DNA of 64,000 nucleotides from Ilyonectria destructans (taxonomy: Eukaryota > Ascomycota > Sordariomycetes > Hypocreales > Nectriaceae). Positions 11,927-24,000 of the stretch are shown here, one piece after another. The notes below the pieces were generated by a model. The model ran no database searches. It saw nothing but the letters and a program-made list of their open reading frames with translations, and had not been told where the DNA came from. Both the position numbers and the translations under genes were made by a program. The first letter of the stretch is position 1, and each line of letters begins with the position of its first letter. The stretch lies in assembly GCA_020740775.1 (NCBI GenBank), contig JAHEWK010000030.1, positions 372,001-436,000 on the forward strand, read 5' to 3'.

Positions 11927-12347
11927 GCTTGTAACTGATGATGGATCCGTAACGGTCAATTCGATCACAGGGATAGTGTTCAATACGATGTGGAGACCAA
12001 AGATGATGATTGTCTTGATCTAGGATGCATCCGGCTCCCTCTTTTCTTGTGAGGGGTTTTGGGTCAATCTCACACCCTATGGCTAAGATCAGGATATTGA
12101 TATATCAGAGGATTGTGCCTATCCGGCCCTTGTTCCGCCACCCGAGGGTCAATCCAACAACTGACATTCTTTTCGAACGCATGTTGTCACGGTGTGTATT
12201 TTGGATAACTGGGCGTGTAATTGTTATAGCAATATCCTTCTAGCTACTTCAGCATAAAGGATGTACAGGGACTCAGAGCGGGGACCTGACGCAATCAAGA
12301 TCAGACATACACCCAATCAGACACTTCAGACAATCTGGGCTCGTAAC

Positions 12348-14059
12348 ACATGTAAGCCAATGTGAACGAGTAATCCTACAGAGTATATTTTTTCGTCAGG
12401 CGATACGACGGTAGCGTCATAGCTGCATATGCCCTCGGTTACCGGCATCGCGTGGCGTGAGTGGCACTTCCCACTCCCAGGCCATCAGATGTCAGCAACA
12501 TCTGCTTGAAGTACAATGCACCTGCCAACTGAATAGCCAGTAGCTGTGGCTTGAATTATTAAAATCCTAACAGCAGTTCGAGCTTGCACTTTAAAGGCAG
12601 TCCAATTGAATCGACAGCCTCCAAAGGCTATCCTTGCAGGTGTTGATGCGACGGGTGCATGTGATTCGGCGATATAGAAGCCGAGAGAAGCATGTCAGCC
12701 CACTTCACGTTCGATGTGCCACCACTAGCTGGCATAAGCCGTGTCACCGCTCAGAGTGACGCTTCGCTGAGCCATAGAAACCTTACCATTTCCAGTCAAG
12801 ATACAACATGTGAATGCAAAGAAGAGCCTAGGTACTTGAAGCCCAATACTTCTTGAGGCCTTCCTTCATGTTCATGAATGGCGTCCAGATGTCCACTCCC
12901 GCCGCGCTGCCCTGAACTCAATGCTTGGCTTAACCAGGGACAGATCCCAAGGTTTCGTGACCGTTATCTCAGAGGTTGCGTCTAATATTGCCGGGATAGT
13001 TCGCAAAGGTGACATCTGACACGCACACCATTGTGGAGAAAATTTACAGGCGATAGTGCCAGCATAGCCCTTAAGGTGGCGGGAGATATCACCTGCACCG
13101 AGATGAAGATCGTGGGTTATTCAGTCGGTACCTCTGCTAAGGTAGGATCCGAGGTCGCGGGCACCGCAAATAAGATCGCGAACGATGCCAGCGATAGCCT
13201 CCTAGACACGGATATCACTAGGATACCGAGTAAGGTGCTTCGAGGGTGAATTTTACGAGTTTCTACAGTAGTCATAGGGCTCTATTAGCTTACGAAGCCT
13301 TCCCCTATTCCAATAGCATAGACAGCATAAAAACTAACATTCAGACCATTATTAGGTAGAGAAATCAAGAGTCCTTCTTTGCTTGCATTCATCCGCAAAG
13401 TGTGACAGGTTTTCACCACATGTTATCACATGTTCGAGATTAAGAATGTGAAAAGTGAAAAACCGAACAGAAGGGCCCAACCAGCGTCTTTTCACCGCAG
13501 TGGCTTGGAGCTCAAGGAATGCTTCCGCGGCCCGTATTGAGCTGAAACAACTTCATGTGGAGGCTGAAGGAGGGCTGGCTGAATGGATTTTGGCACATTT
13601 CTGAATCTTACTGAGGGCGAGAGTTTACGTGCGTTACAGTCACACTAGGAAGGATGCTTGACACTCGATGCAGCCCTAGTCTTGGAAGGGTCACGAGGTC
13701 CTCAACAGATTCCGTGGTCATAAGCTGTGGCAGTATCAATGCCTAAATACCCGCACGATCCTGACAGTGTGACAAAACCACTTGCAGTAAAAGCGTAAGA
13801 CACGAGCACATAGTCATTCTCCTAAATGTGTCTAATGATCATCAACAGCGTGAGACACGGCTCGACTTGGATGGAGATTGGGACAACGAGGCCGGCCGAG
13901 ATAACGGTGGCGCTGTAAGCTGACCGTGTTGCGTGTCTCAAGCTCGAGGAATGTGCACCAAATCAATGTTACACTTGAGCTTACAGATATCACGTCAAAA
14001 TCACCGAGGCGGCTGAACGCCTCCAAATCTAGCCCGTGTCCCTAAGCACTCCTGAAAAG
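12348..14059. other. Intergenic, no supported gene
   Basis: About 1.7 kb upstream of the FAD oxidoreductase. One 72-codon open frame (13031-13249) has plausible residue composition but no recognisable domain and no splice partner, so it is left uncalled. Around 13270-13310 a short string resembling 27630-27655 (AGCTTACGAAGCC) recurs, perhaps an old repeat. Confidence 0.45.
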
Positions 14060-14066
14060 TATAAAA
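14060..14066 (+). promoter_or_regulatory. TATA box of the FAD oxidoreductase gene
   Basis: TATAAAA lies 86 bases before the ATG at 14146, a normal distance for a fungal core promoter with a short leader. Confidence 0.5.
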
Positions 14067-14145
14067 CTGGATGTCGCTCGCGTCTTAAGCGTGTCCACCA
14101 GAGACTTCAGCCAATTTTGTATTTGACTTCTTTCAGAAAGCAATC

Positions 14146-15864
14146 ATGGTCCGAATTCAAGATTTTGAGGGGATGCAATACTCCCGCGATGGCACTCCTG
14201 CTGAGAAACAGGACTACGCCTACTTCAACCAGCAATATGCGACCTCAACTCACCAAGAGGATCGCAACATGTACCCAGATCTCATCGTTCAGCCGAAACG
14301 AGACGAAGACGTCACCAAGGCTGTGATATGGGCCAGAGAGAACAAAGTCGCTATCGCTGTCAAGAGCGGCGGTCACCAGTACAGTGGTGCGTCGTCTACC
14401 AGTGGCAATAACATTCAGATCGACCTTAGCAACACGTACAAGGACTTGATGGTTCTGAATCCCCGCCACCCCATTGACCAAGATAGAGCACTGGTGTACG
14501 TTGGCGTCAGCAATCAACTCAAGGAGTTCAACGCATATCTCAAGCACAACCAACTGTTTGTCCCCCACGGAGATTGCGCTTACGTATGTGTGGGTGGGCA
14601 TGGTCAAACTGGTGGTTATGGCCAGCTTGGCCGTAGCTTTGGCCTTTTTGGCGATCACATCAGAGCCATTCGCATGGTCTGCCACGACGGTGTCATTCGA
14701 GTCATCTCTAAAGAGAACGACGCCGAGCTTTTCTACGCCATACTCGGGGGCAGTCCAGGTAATTTTGGCATCATCTCACACTATACAGTCGAGGTGTATC
14801 AGGCCAAGAGCTACATGGGGACCTTTGCCGGACCAAACGGATTCAAGGGACCACATGGAATCAAAGGACTCTGGATCTACTCCCCCAAAGTCCTCAAAAA
14901 GCTGCTTACCGCCGTCGCACAAATGGCCGACAATACCAAGGTCTCGCGAGGCTTTGACCTCACTGTTAACGTCCTCAGCACCGACTTTCCCATAGCGATG
15001 CTATTCCCTACATTGAATAATGCTGGTCTTTGGGAACACATTCAAAACAAGATCAAGAACGCCCTTGCAGATGAATTTCTTGAGTGGCTCAATGGTCGCT
15101 TCCCCGCCGTCATCGTGGTCTATGCGCAATGGTGCCCGACCAGCAAAGATGATAAGTATGACGAGAGTGTTGATCAATGGTTCAACAAGTTCCGGGCCCT
15201 CAAGGGTTTCTTCGAAAATGAGACTCTCTTCATCGACGAGTTCGAAGAGGACATGTCTCAGATGACTGGAAGATGGATCCTCCCCACGCGGCGAGAGTTT
15301 GATCTCCCTTACGTCAAGCGCACCCACTCCACCAACTCGAAGACTCTCGAAAAGGACGGCTGGGTCGACTCTGTGCTTGATCGCATCGACTTGATCTATA
15401 ACCCGCGCCAGTTGCTCGATAATAACCCAGGGGATAAGGAGTACGAAGTCTACACCCATTGCAAGCTTGTAATGCAGATCCAATGCTTTGGAGGCGCCAA
15501 TTCGCGTTTCTATCTAAACAAGGATAACGGCACTTCCTACAGCTGGAGGGACACGTCGGTTGTCCAGACGCTGGACTGCTTTCATGAAGTGGGTGATAAG
15601 TATAAGGAGTATGCCGAAAAGTGGCAGGCCAAGAATGACTCTATTATGGCTGGTCCCTCGAGCCCGTTTAGTAAGCAGGACAAACGTTTGCTCTGGGGCT
15701 CTTATGGTGACTGGGACTTGGGGAAGCAGGAGGTTTGGAAATGTTATTATGAGGATGCTGACAAGTACCAGAAACTGGGTAGGGCAAGGGGTAAGGCTGA
15801 TCCTAACGGTACCTTCACTGCAAACCCGTTTGCTGTTTCGGCTATTGAAACAAAGGACGTTTAA
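14146..15864 (+). CDS. FAD-linked oxidoreductase, berberine-bridge (BBE-like) type
   Basis: A single-exon gene of 572 residues. The N-terminal FAD_binding_4 (PCMH) domain shows the flavin-anchoring loop VKSGGHQYSG with His77 and, later, HGDCAYVCVGGHGQTGGYGQ with Cys144. Together these are consistent with bicovalent flavin attachment as in glucooligosaccharide oxidase-type enzymes. The C-terminal segment NGTFTANPF is the usual BBE domain end. Family members oxidise alkaloids, sugars or polyketide intermediates; the substrate here is unknown. There is no obvious secretion signal, whereas many BBE enzymes are secreted. The neighbours give no pathway context. No lesion was seen. Confidence 0.88.
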   Translation: MVRIQDFEGMQYSRDGTPAEKQDYAYFNQQYATSTHQEDRNMYPDLIVQPKRDEDVTKAVIWARENKVAIAVKSGGHQYSGASSTSGNNIQIDLSNTYKDLMVLNPRHPIDQDRALVYVGVSNQLKEFNAYLKHNQLFVPHGDCAYVCVGGHGQTGGYGQLGRSFGLFGDHIRAIRMVCHDGVIRVISKENDAELFYAILGGSPGNFGIISHYTVEVYQAKSYMGTFAGPNGFKGPHGIKGLWIYSPKVLKKLLTAVAQMADNTKVSRGFDLTVNVLSTDFPIAMLFPTLNNAGLWEHIQNKIKNALADEFLEWLNGRFPAVIVVYAQWCPTSKDDKYDESVDQWFNKFRALKGFFENETLFIDEFEEDMSQMTGRWILPTRREFDLPYVKRTHSTNSKTLEKDGWVDSVLDRIDLIYNPRQLLDNNPGDKEYEVYTHCKLVMQIQCFGGANSRFYLNKDNGTSYSWRDTSVVQTLDCFHEVGDKYKEYAEKWQAKNDSIMAGPSSPFSKQDKRLLWGSYGDWDLGKQEVWKCYYEDADKYQKLGRARGKADPNGTFTANPFAVSAIETKDV

Positions 15865-17597
15865 ACTGTAGATTGCTCTGTTGAGGGGCATATAATAGCC
15901 GACCCTTTATCTCATTGGATCATCCTCAACCTGCATGACGTGTAAGTGCGAGTGTGGGGTTTGTCGTGGGGGATGAGCGCCGAAGATCATGTACTATTCT
16001 GCCCATGGACGAGACTCATCTTGCCGATGACCCGGAGAGTCAAATGGAATGGCACATTTATGGTAGTCTTCAGGAGGATGCTCGAAATAATTGTCTTTAG
16101 CGTCTTTCGGAGTTAGAAGTGTACTAAGCATGCGTTTCCCTCGACCTTCTACATGAGCCGCAAAACTGGACTGATGCAGCCATTGCTAATCCTTCGAGGC
16201 AGTCCATCCTCAGCCAATCCCTCTGATTGTACCCGTTTTGATTCCAAGCTGGACCCCTAAGTTGTTCTGACCCGAAAACGTTACTCCGTGACGTCCTGTC
16301 CGGTGCTGGCCTGCCGCCGATTGATGAAGGCCGCTCTGCTGAGGGACGTAGTTGATTGGTATTGCTTCCCGTGGGCTTGTACTTGTTCTTCTGCTTGCTG
16401 CCTCAGTCTCCCTGCGTTGAAGAGTGATAGATAACCAGCAACCGGCTGGTTATCGAGAAAAAGTAAAGAGAGTGATAATAGTGATTTAATTGATCAAGTA
16501 CAGTCGCGAGCACGTACACCTTCCGCTTTCACAGCATCTTTGAGAATTGAGATTGGTCCCCACGTAGTGTTAATAACCTTTTTTAAGACTGTGTATACTC
16601 GGAGAGGTGGGTAGTGTGCGTATCTTAGCCACCCGAGCAAGGTCCTGAGGACGATGACTCGCACTGTCGATGTGGAGCACCAGCCTCTTAGGACGGTGCC
16701 TATACTTAGGGGTGCCAAAAAGTACCTTTGCCATTCGGCCAGTAATGGCTGATCGCGCAAATTATACCTGACATCGTAGCCCGCTTTTGACATTACCGCA
16801 ACTTACAAGGTAGACCTTCGTATCTCAAAGTCCCCACCATGAACATCATAAAGAGACTCTTAGTGCGGAGAGGAAGGTGCGTGTGCTCATAACTAACTTG
16901 AAAGTACTCTGTACCGCCGTCAAGCTTCTCGATGATGCACACGGTGGTGCCGAATCTGGCCCATTTGCCAAGAACCGCGTCACTAATGCACGACCTGAGC
17001 GGCAGCCGAGAGCGACCGTCGATCCCACCGATCGATACTGCCGCAGATGGCAGTAGTTTAGTGGTTATGGGCGGGTGAGTACTACTTTAGCGGCGGAAAA
17101 GGTCAGTAGCCAACACCCAAATCATCTGCTATTCCTTGAGAGGGTGCACAGAAAAGCGTCGCACAGGCGTCTTGCATGATCGGCCCGAAGCCGCACCAGA
17201 CTACGCGTATGTGGTCGGATTGATCTGAGGCTTATGTCTCCTAATAGGAAAGCATCTAATCGGATGCTCTATAGGGTCGGTCGCAGGAAATAATGGTGGC
17301 AAGGCATCGATGAGGCCTGCGGCAGCCCGTCAATTGGCGAAGTGGAAGACTGAGGTCGGACGAGGATCGTGACTGCGGTCAAAAATAGTCTCGTAAAAAT
17401 CTCTTAAAAATCAAGGGGAAAAAGTCTTCATTAACTCTGACAATAAGGTCGTCGAGACCTCTGTCTCTCTGACTGAAAAGAAAAGAGTCGTGCTATTCAT
17501 ATAACCCCTTATTGCCAGTTGAATAACTTTTCGCACGTGCGGCATCACATGATCAGGGAAATCCTTCCGCAGCCCGATTTCCTCCCCCTTTACATCA
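15865..17597. other. Intergenic up to Crypton copy 2
   Basis: About 1.7 kb without a convincing gene. It contains a strong hairpin at about 16431-16455 (arms GATAACCAGC and GCTGGTTATC) that could mark a small repeat. No transposase or RNA gene was recognised. Confidence 0.5.
16431..16455. repeat. Short hairpin
   Basis: Perfect 10-bp arms GATAACCAGC / GCTGGTTATC with a loop of about five bases. The function is unknown. Confidence 0.5.
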
Positions 17598-20500
17598 AGT
17601 GGATGTCACAGGTCTTTTTTGGTGCGGGGTCGCCCGCCGACCCCGCAGATTACCGCCGTGCCCTTGACATCACCCCAAAAGTACGGATGTCAACTCCGCA
17701 ACACCGTTGCGACCGAAATACTGGATATACGAGGGTGAAAGCTATACCGTCCGATAGCGCCTATTCCGGTGATCAAATGCACGTTCTTTCATATTGTGGA
17801 GTCGCTTGGTTCAATTGTTATGGTGGTTTAAAATTTCACCCGCCTGCACCGGCCTAGCCCCAGGTCACACAAAAAACAAACATTTTGCACCAAGTCAGTC
17901 AATAAACCCCTGATTTTCGATCTACAGTAATACCTAATTACAGACTTCTATACCAATTCCTGGCCTTCCTGTCGTTCCTAATGGATTTGAACACTTTGTC
18001 AAGCGAATTAGATTTCCGTTCCGCATCCATTTGCTTCGCTACTACGTCCTCCGCGATATGCTCTGCTGCAGCCCGCCGAGTAACCTCGTCAATGATCATC
18101 TTTCTAGTAGAGAAATACTGCTTTTCAGAGGATGGTCGCCAGTGGGTTCCCCAGTCGCGTTCAAGGCTATCCACAGAGGGCATTCCGCCTAGGCCGTAGC
18201 GCCACAAACGTAGCAGATCCTGAACCGTCTTAACGGCTCGCGGGAGCTTATAGCTCGGGGGTTGAGATCTTTCTGCAACTGACTGACTGGCTTCCCCATT
18301 TCCCTGACCCTGCTTTGGCGCAGCCGCAGTTTGTGTGGGAGGAGTAGTATCAACGGGTCGGGCCAAGGGCGTGGGAGTAGTTTCCGGGGATACACGGCGC
18401 CTCTGCTGACGCGGTTCATGGCCGGCGTGCACCTCCCATTGCAAGGTAGCCTTAGACCTTCCAGGGGTCCACGTGACTGTAAAGGAACCGCCAGTCAGGT
18501 CGTCCATCTTGGTGGCTAGGATCTGACTAGCCGCCATCAGCTCAGTGTACCTCTGTTGAGCTAGTTGCTCAGCCGCCAACTGCTGGGCGGCTACGGTTCG
18601 AAGTTGAGCTGCGACTACCGGGACTGCTTTCTGAATGGCCGTGACGTGTGATACCTCCTGCGCACGTTTGCAAGCGTCCTTGATTTGGACCGCGAACGCT
18701 GCGAACTCCGAACAGCGAAAGACCGGCTCTTCGAAGATGGGGTGGAAAGGGTAGTGCTCGCGTAGGAAAACCGCGTCCTGCAGGACCACTTCTCGTAGCC
18801 ACTCCAGTAGTTCCAGAAAAGCACCAGCAGCCATATTGGCTTCAACGCCGAGCTTCACGGCTTCCTCTGAACTAGGGTCATCGTGTGCTGCCTTCCACTT
18901 ATCTAGTTCAGGCCAGACCAGAGCTAATAGGGAGGCAGGCGGTCGCACAGTAGCACGTGGCACAAAGTAGGTTCCTGACCACTCTGGGTCAAAGTCGGCC
19001 ACTGCCCGCATAAACTCGAACGGTAGGGAGGTAAGGTAACAGCCAGTCATCTGATCCCCGTTATTCCACCTGCCCGCCCGGCGAATCTGTGAGCAGTTAG
19101 TTAGAGTAGGTGTAAAAGTAGATAGGATCGTGTAATAGGCAGGGGGTTGTGTAAAGCGTGGCCACTTTACTAGGGCTGAATATGCAATTTTGGCTGACTT
19201 TAGCCGAATTTGCAATTCCTCCATACAAATTTCCACAGTTCAGATATGCCCAGTGCTATACTGACATCCGCTATACCTAGTTGCACTACGTACCTGACCT
19301 TCGGCCACGCCTGCAATATCTGCATTCTGCGTGCCGGCTACCCGAGGCGCGTGGCTGACTTTGCTGACCTTGATACCTGCCTTCTCATAGAAGCGGGAGG
19401 TCCAGTCACGAGCAGTCTGATACGAGAGGGGAGCTATATAATAGTCAGGAAGTGTTGGGGACGGAGGGCGAAGTTACGCGGTGGCACAACACAACACTAA
19501 CCTTTCGGCTCCTTCGCTGACCGCCGCAGGACCTTTATCCCGTACCAGTCTTCGCTTTTTCCAAAGACTGGAAATTTCTCAGCCTTTTCCGCCTGCCAAC
19601 GCCAGAAGAAGAAGAATGCTAATGCGCCGATAAGACAGGATCTCGGATCTCGGTGGCGGAGGGCAGCGCCGTATTCCATCCGCCCGTGTTGGTTCGTCTT
19701 CCCGCCGTTCATCACAACGATCAGTGCCTTCGTAGTAAATCCTTCAGTTTTGAGACCTTCGTTTGGAAGGCCGAGGCAAAAGCAGTCCGCCAGTTCCATC
19801 GGGAGCCGGTTACTCGACCGTAGCAACATGTGATTCCCGAACAGAAAGTCGACCTGGGTCCGTAAGGCGCTGCCGATAGATATCCGATCTCGTTCAGCCC
19901 AGGCTACGGCGGTGTGGTCTGGTATCTGCGCCGGCGAGTATACATCTCTTAAGGTCCCCACGCCTCTATCGGTATACTCTTTTCGCTTCTTAGACCACGT
20001 AGTGGCTAGGATACTGCGCTTGAGAGCTTTCAACGCCACGCCTTGTGGCCGCGGCGCAGGGTTGATCCCCCTAGTTTTCTGCTCATCGTAGAGCTTTTGG
20101 ATCGCTGAGACGTACCCACGTACAGAATTATACTGCAGTTTAAGCTGGGACTCGAATATTTCGAAGTCAGAGTCAGAGCTACTGCTACTACTACCATCCT
20201 TACCACCAACATAGATGGTGTCCCCTAAAATAGATGTGAATGAGCTGGGGTCCCGAGGGCCAGACTGCTCCACGGCAGCAACTGCTTAGCTTACCTGGTG
20301 CATATTTCCGTCGTTTCGCAGCCTTTTTCGCTTCCTGTTCCTCGAGGTGATGTTTCCTTTCATGTGCGGCCCTCTTTCCCTTCCTTGGAGCCCGGGATAC
20401 TACAGCCTCTTTCATAAAGAGCAGTAGTTTGCCTTCATCGACGAGATCTCCGGGCAGCTGTTGACCAGATGGAATCGGGTCCTGTGGAGGCCATCCTGCA

Positions 20501-21034
20501 GGTATAGCAGGCCAGTTTTGCTTACACCAGCCCTGCTTATCGTTACTAGGAAAATCCAAGGTAAAATAGAGCCTCCTCTGTGTATATAGGTGTTGCAGAT
20601 GCATCTGCATCTATCTGCATGTACTAACCTGCCATTCCTTCTGCTTAGGCTTGTAATTCCTCAACGTATTCGGCGGCGTGGTACTTTCTAGATCCAGTAG
20701 GTAGTGCTCGATAGCCGCCCTAACCCTGGGATCCTTAATTGCGTTCGAATCCGTAGATTCCATTGCGTTGTGGTGGCGGGTTATGGTTGGTCGGTGATGG
20801 GGATAATTGATGCTCCTGCCAAAATGATGGTGATCTGTCCAAAAATGAAGGCCCTGCACCGCCTTTGGTGGCCACGGACCCTCAATTTCGGCCTGAAACG
20901 CCGGTCATCCGAGCGAATCCCTATTGAATTCTGAAGGACCGGGCCTTCAGATTTGAACAGGGATTCGTATGGGGGCCGTGCGGTCATTCGGCGACCGGAC
21001 GACCCGTCGTCGGGCGCGAAGACCTGTGACACCA
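17598..21034 (-). mobile_element. Crypton DNA transposon, copy 2 (3437 bp)
   Basis: Complete element in minus orientation. It begins, on the plus strand, AGTGGATGTCACAGGTC (the element's 3' end) and finishes GACCTGTGACACCA (its 5' end), where copy 3 starts at once. All open frames match those of copies 1 and 3 exactly. The left flank is TACATCA, and a CA precedes the element end here, in copy 1 (GACGTCA) and at the 2/3 junction (GACACCA). Confidence 0.92.
17938..20763 (-). CDS. Crypton tyrosine recombinase, copy 2
   Basis: Same gene as at 187-3012, on the minus strand: exons 20763-20629, 20532-20295, 20224-19502, 19433-19294 and 19086-17938, 794 residues. The catalytic residues (Arg260, His393, Arg396, Tyr429) and the GCR1_C domain are unchanged. 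No stop or frameshift. Confidence 0.87.
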
Positions 21035-24000
21035 AGTGGATGTCACAGGTCTTTTTTGGTGCGGGGTCGCCCGCCGACCCCGCAGATTACCGCCGTGCCC
21101 TTGACATCACCCCAAAAGTACGGATGTCAACTCCGCAACACCGTTGCGACCGAAATACTGGATATACGAGGGTGAAAGCTATACCGTCCGATAGCGCCTA
21201 TTCCGGTGATCAAATGCACGTTCTTTCATATTGTGGAGTCGCTTGGTTCAATTGTTATGGTGGTTTAAAATTTCACCCGCCTGCACCGGCCTAGCCCCAG
21301 GTCACACAAAAAACAAACATTTTGCACCAAGTCAGTCAATAAACCCCTGATTTTCGATCTACAGTAATACCTAATTACAGACTTCTATACCAATTCCTGG
21401 CCTTCCTGTCGTTCCTAATGGATTTGAACACTTTGTCAAGCGAATTAGATTTCCGTTCCGCATCCATTTGCTTCGCTACTACGTCCTCCGCGATATGCTC
21501 TGCTGCAGCCCGCCGAGTAACCTCGTCAATGATCATCTTTCTAGTAGAGAAATACTGCTTTTCAGAGGATGGTCGCCAGTGGGTTCCCCAGTCGCGTTCA
21601 AGGCTATCCACAGAGGGCATTCCGCCTAGGCCGTAGCGCCACAAACGTAGCAGATCCTGAACCGTCTTAACGGCTCGCGGGAGCTTATAGCTCGGGGGTT
21701 GAGATCTTTCTGCAACTGACTGACTGGCTTCCCCATTTCCCTGACCCTGCTTTGGCGCAGCCGCAGTTTGTGTGGGAGGAGTAGTATCAACGGGTCGGGC
21801 CAAGGGCGTGGGAGTAGTTTCCGGGGATACACGGCGCCTCTGCTGACGCGGTTCATGGCCGGCGTGCACCTCCCATTGCAAGGTAGCCTTAGACCTTCCA
21901 GGGGTCCACGTGACTGTAAAGGAACCGCCAGTCAGGTCGTCCATCTTGGTGGCTAGGATCTGACTAGCCGCCATCAGCTCAGTGTACCTCTGTTGAGCTA
22001 GTTGCTCAGCCGCCAACTGCTGGGCGGCTACGGTTCGAAGTTGAGCTGCGACTACCGGGACTGCTTTCTGAATGGCCGTGACGTGTGATACCTCCTGCGC
22101 ACGTTTGCAAGCGTCCTTGATTTGGACCGCGAACGCTGCGAACTCCGAACAGCGAAAGACCGGCTCTTCGAAGATGGGGTGGAAAGGGTAGTGCTCGCGT
22201 AGGAAAACCGCGTCCTGCAGGACCACTTCTCGTAGCCACTCCAGTAGTTCCAGAAAAGCACCAGCAGCCATATTGGCTTCAACGCCGAGCTTCACGGCTT
22301 CCTCTGAACTAGGGTCATCGTGTGCTGCCTTCCACTTATCTAGTTCAGGCCAGACCAGAGCTAATAGGGAGGCAGGCGGTCGCACAGTAGCACGTGGCAC
22401 AAAGTAGGTTCCTGACCACTCTGGGTCAAAGTCGGCCACTGCCCGCATAAACTCGAACGGTAGGGAGGTAAGGTAACAGCCAGTCATCTGATCCCCGTTA
22501 TTCCACCTGCCCGCCCGGCGAATCTGTGAGCAGTTAGTTAGAGTAGGTGTAAAAGTAGATAGGATCGTGTAATAGGCAGGGGGTTGTGTAAAGCGTGGCC
22601 ACTTTACTAGGGCTGAATATGCAATTTTGGCTGACTTTAGCCGAATTTGCAATTCCTCCATACAAATTTCCACAGTTCAGATATGCCCAGTGCTATACTG
22701 ACATCCGCTATACCTAGTTGCACTACGTACCTGACCTTCGGCCACGCCTGCAATATCTGCATTCTGCGTGCCGGCTACCCGAGGCGCGTGGCTGACTTTG
22801 CTGACCTTGATACCTGCCTTCTCATAGAAGCGGGAGGTCCAGTCACGAGCAGTCTGATACGAGAGGGGAGCTATATAATAGTCAGGAAGTGTTGGGGACG
22901 GAGGGCGAAGTTACGCGGTGGCACAACACAACACTAACCTTTCGGCTCCTTCGCTGACCGCCGCAGGACCTTTATCCCGTACCAGTCTTCGCTTTTTCCA
23001 AAGACTGGAAATTTCTCAGCCTTTTCCGCCTGCCAACGCCAGAAGAAGAAGAATGCTAATGCGCCGATAAGACAGGATCTCGGATCTCGGTGGCGGAGGG
23101 CAGCGCCGTATTCCATCCGCCCGTGTTGGTTCGTCTTCCCGCCGTTCATCACAACGATCAGTGCCTTCGTAGTAAATCCTTCAGTTTTGAGACCTTCGTT
23201 TGGAAGGCCGAGGCAAAAGCAGTCCGCCAGTTCCATCGGGAGCCGGTTACTCGACCGTAGCAACATGTGATTCCCGAACAGAAAGTCGACCTGGGTCCGT
23301 AAGGCGCTGCCGATAGATATCCGATCTCGTTCAGCCCAGGCTACGGCGGTGTGGTCTGGTATCTGCGCCGGCGAGTATACATCTCTTAAGGTCCCCACGC
23401 CTCTATCGGTATACTCTTTTCGCTTCTTAGACCACGTAGTGGCTAGGATACTGCGCTTGAGAGCTTTCAACGCCACGCCTTGTGGCCGCGGCGCAGGGTT
23501 GATCCCCCTAGTTTTCTGCTCATCGTAGAGCTTTTGGATCGCTGAGACGTACCCACGTACAGAATTATACTGCAGTTTAAGCTGGGACTCGAATATTTCG
23601 AAGTCAGAGTCAGAGCTACTGCTACTACTACCATCCTTACCACCAACATAGATGGTGTCCCCTAAAATAGATGTGAATGAGCTGGGGTCCCGAGGGCCAG
23701 ACTGCTCCACGGCAGCAACTGCTTAGCTTACCTGGTGCATATTTCCGTCGTTTCGCAGCCTTTTTCGCTTCCTGTTCCTCGAGGTGATGTTTCCTTTCAT
23801 GTGCGGCCCTCTTTCCCTTCCTTGGAGCCCGGGATACTACAGCCTCTTTCATAAAGAGCAGTAGTTTGCCTTCATCGACGAGATCTCCGGGCAGCTGTTG
23901 ACCAGATGGAATCGGGTCCTGTGGAGGCCATCCTGCAGGTATAGCAGGCCAGTTTTGCTTACACCAGCCCTGCTTATCGTTACTAGGAAAATCCAAGGTA

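Larger units (their letters stand above)
10994..12347. mobile_element. Long-inverted-repeat (foldback-like) element with captured gene fragment
   Basis: Arms of about 157 bp at 10994-11150 and 12189-12347 are inverted copies of each other with about one mismatch in ten. The termini read GT(C/T)ACGAGCCCAGATT followed by the segment containing GAAGTGTCTGATTGGGT. A third, diverged copy of the terminus starts at about 11159, so a second element may be nested. The interior holds a fragment of the DUF2235 gene, two blocks of ATCG simple repeat, and a 40-bp direct repeat (11401-11440 and 12120-12159). No transposase frame is present, so it would be non-autonomous. Target-site duplications could not be identified. 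Confidence 0.65.

Noticed and set aside
11472..11938. Open frames of 68-126 codons
   Set aside because: They are created by the ATCG simple repeat, which lacks stops in several frames.
13031..13249. 72-codon frame with protein-like composition
   Set aside because: No recognisable domain, no promoter or splice partner; too little support.
3909..15864. Secondary-metabolite cluster of oxygenase, hydrolase and FAD oxidoreductase
   Set aside because: No backbone enzyme (PKS, NRPS, terpene synthase), no pathway regulator, and repeats separate the genes; co-location alone is weak.
17045..17110. tRNA-like A box (TAGTTTAGTGG)
   Set aside because: No B box (GGTTCGAxTCC) at the right distance and no cloverleaf arms.
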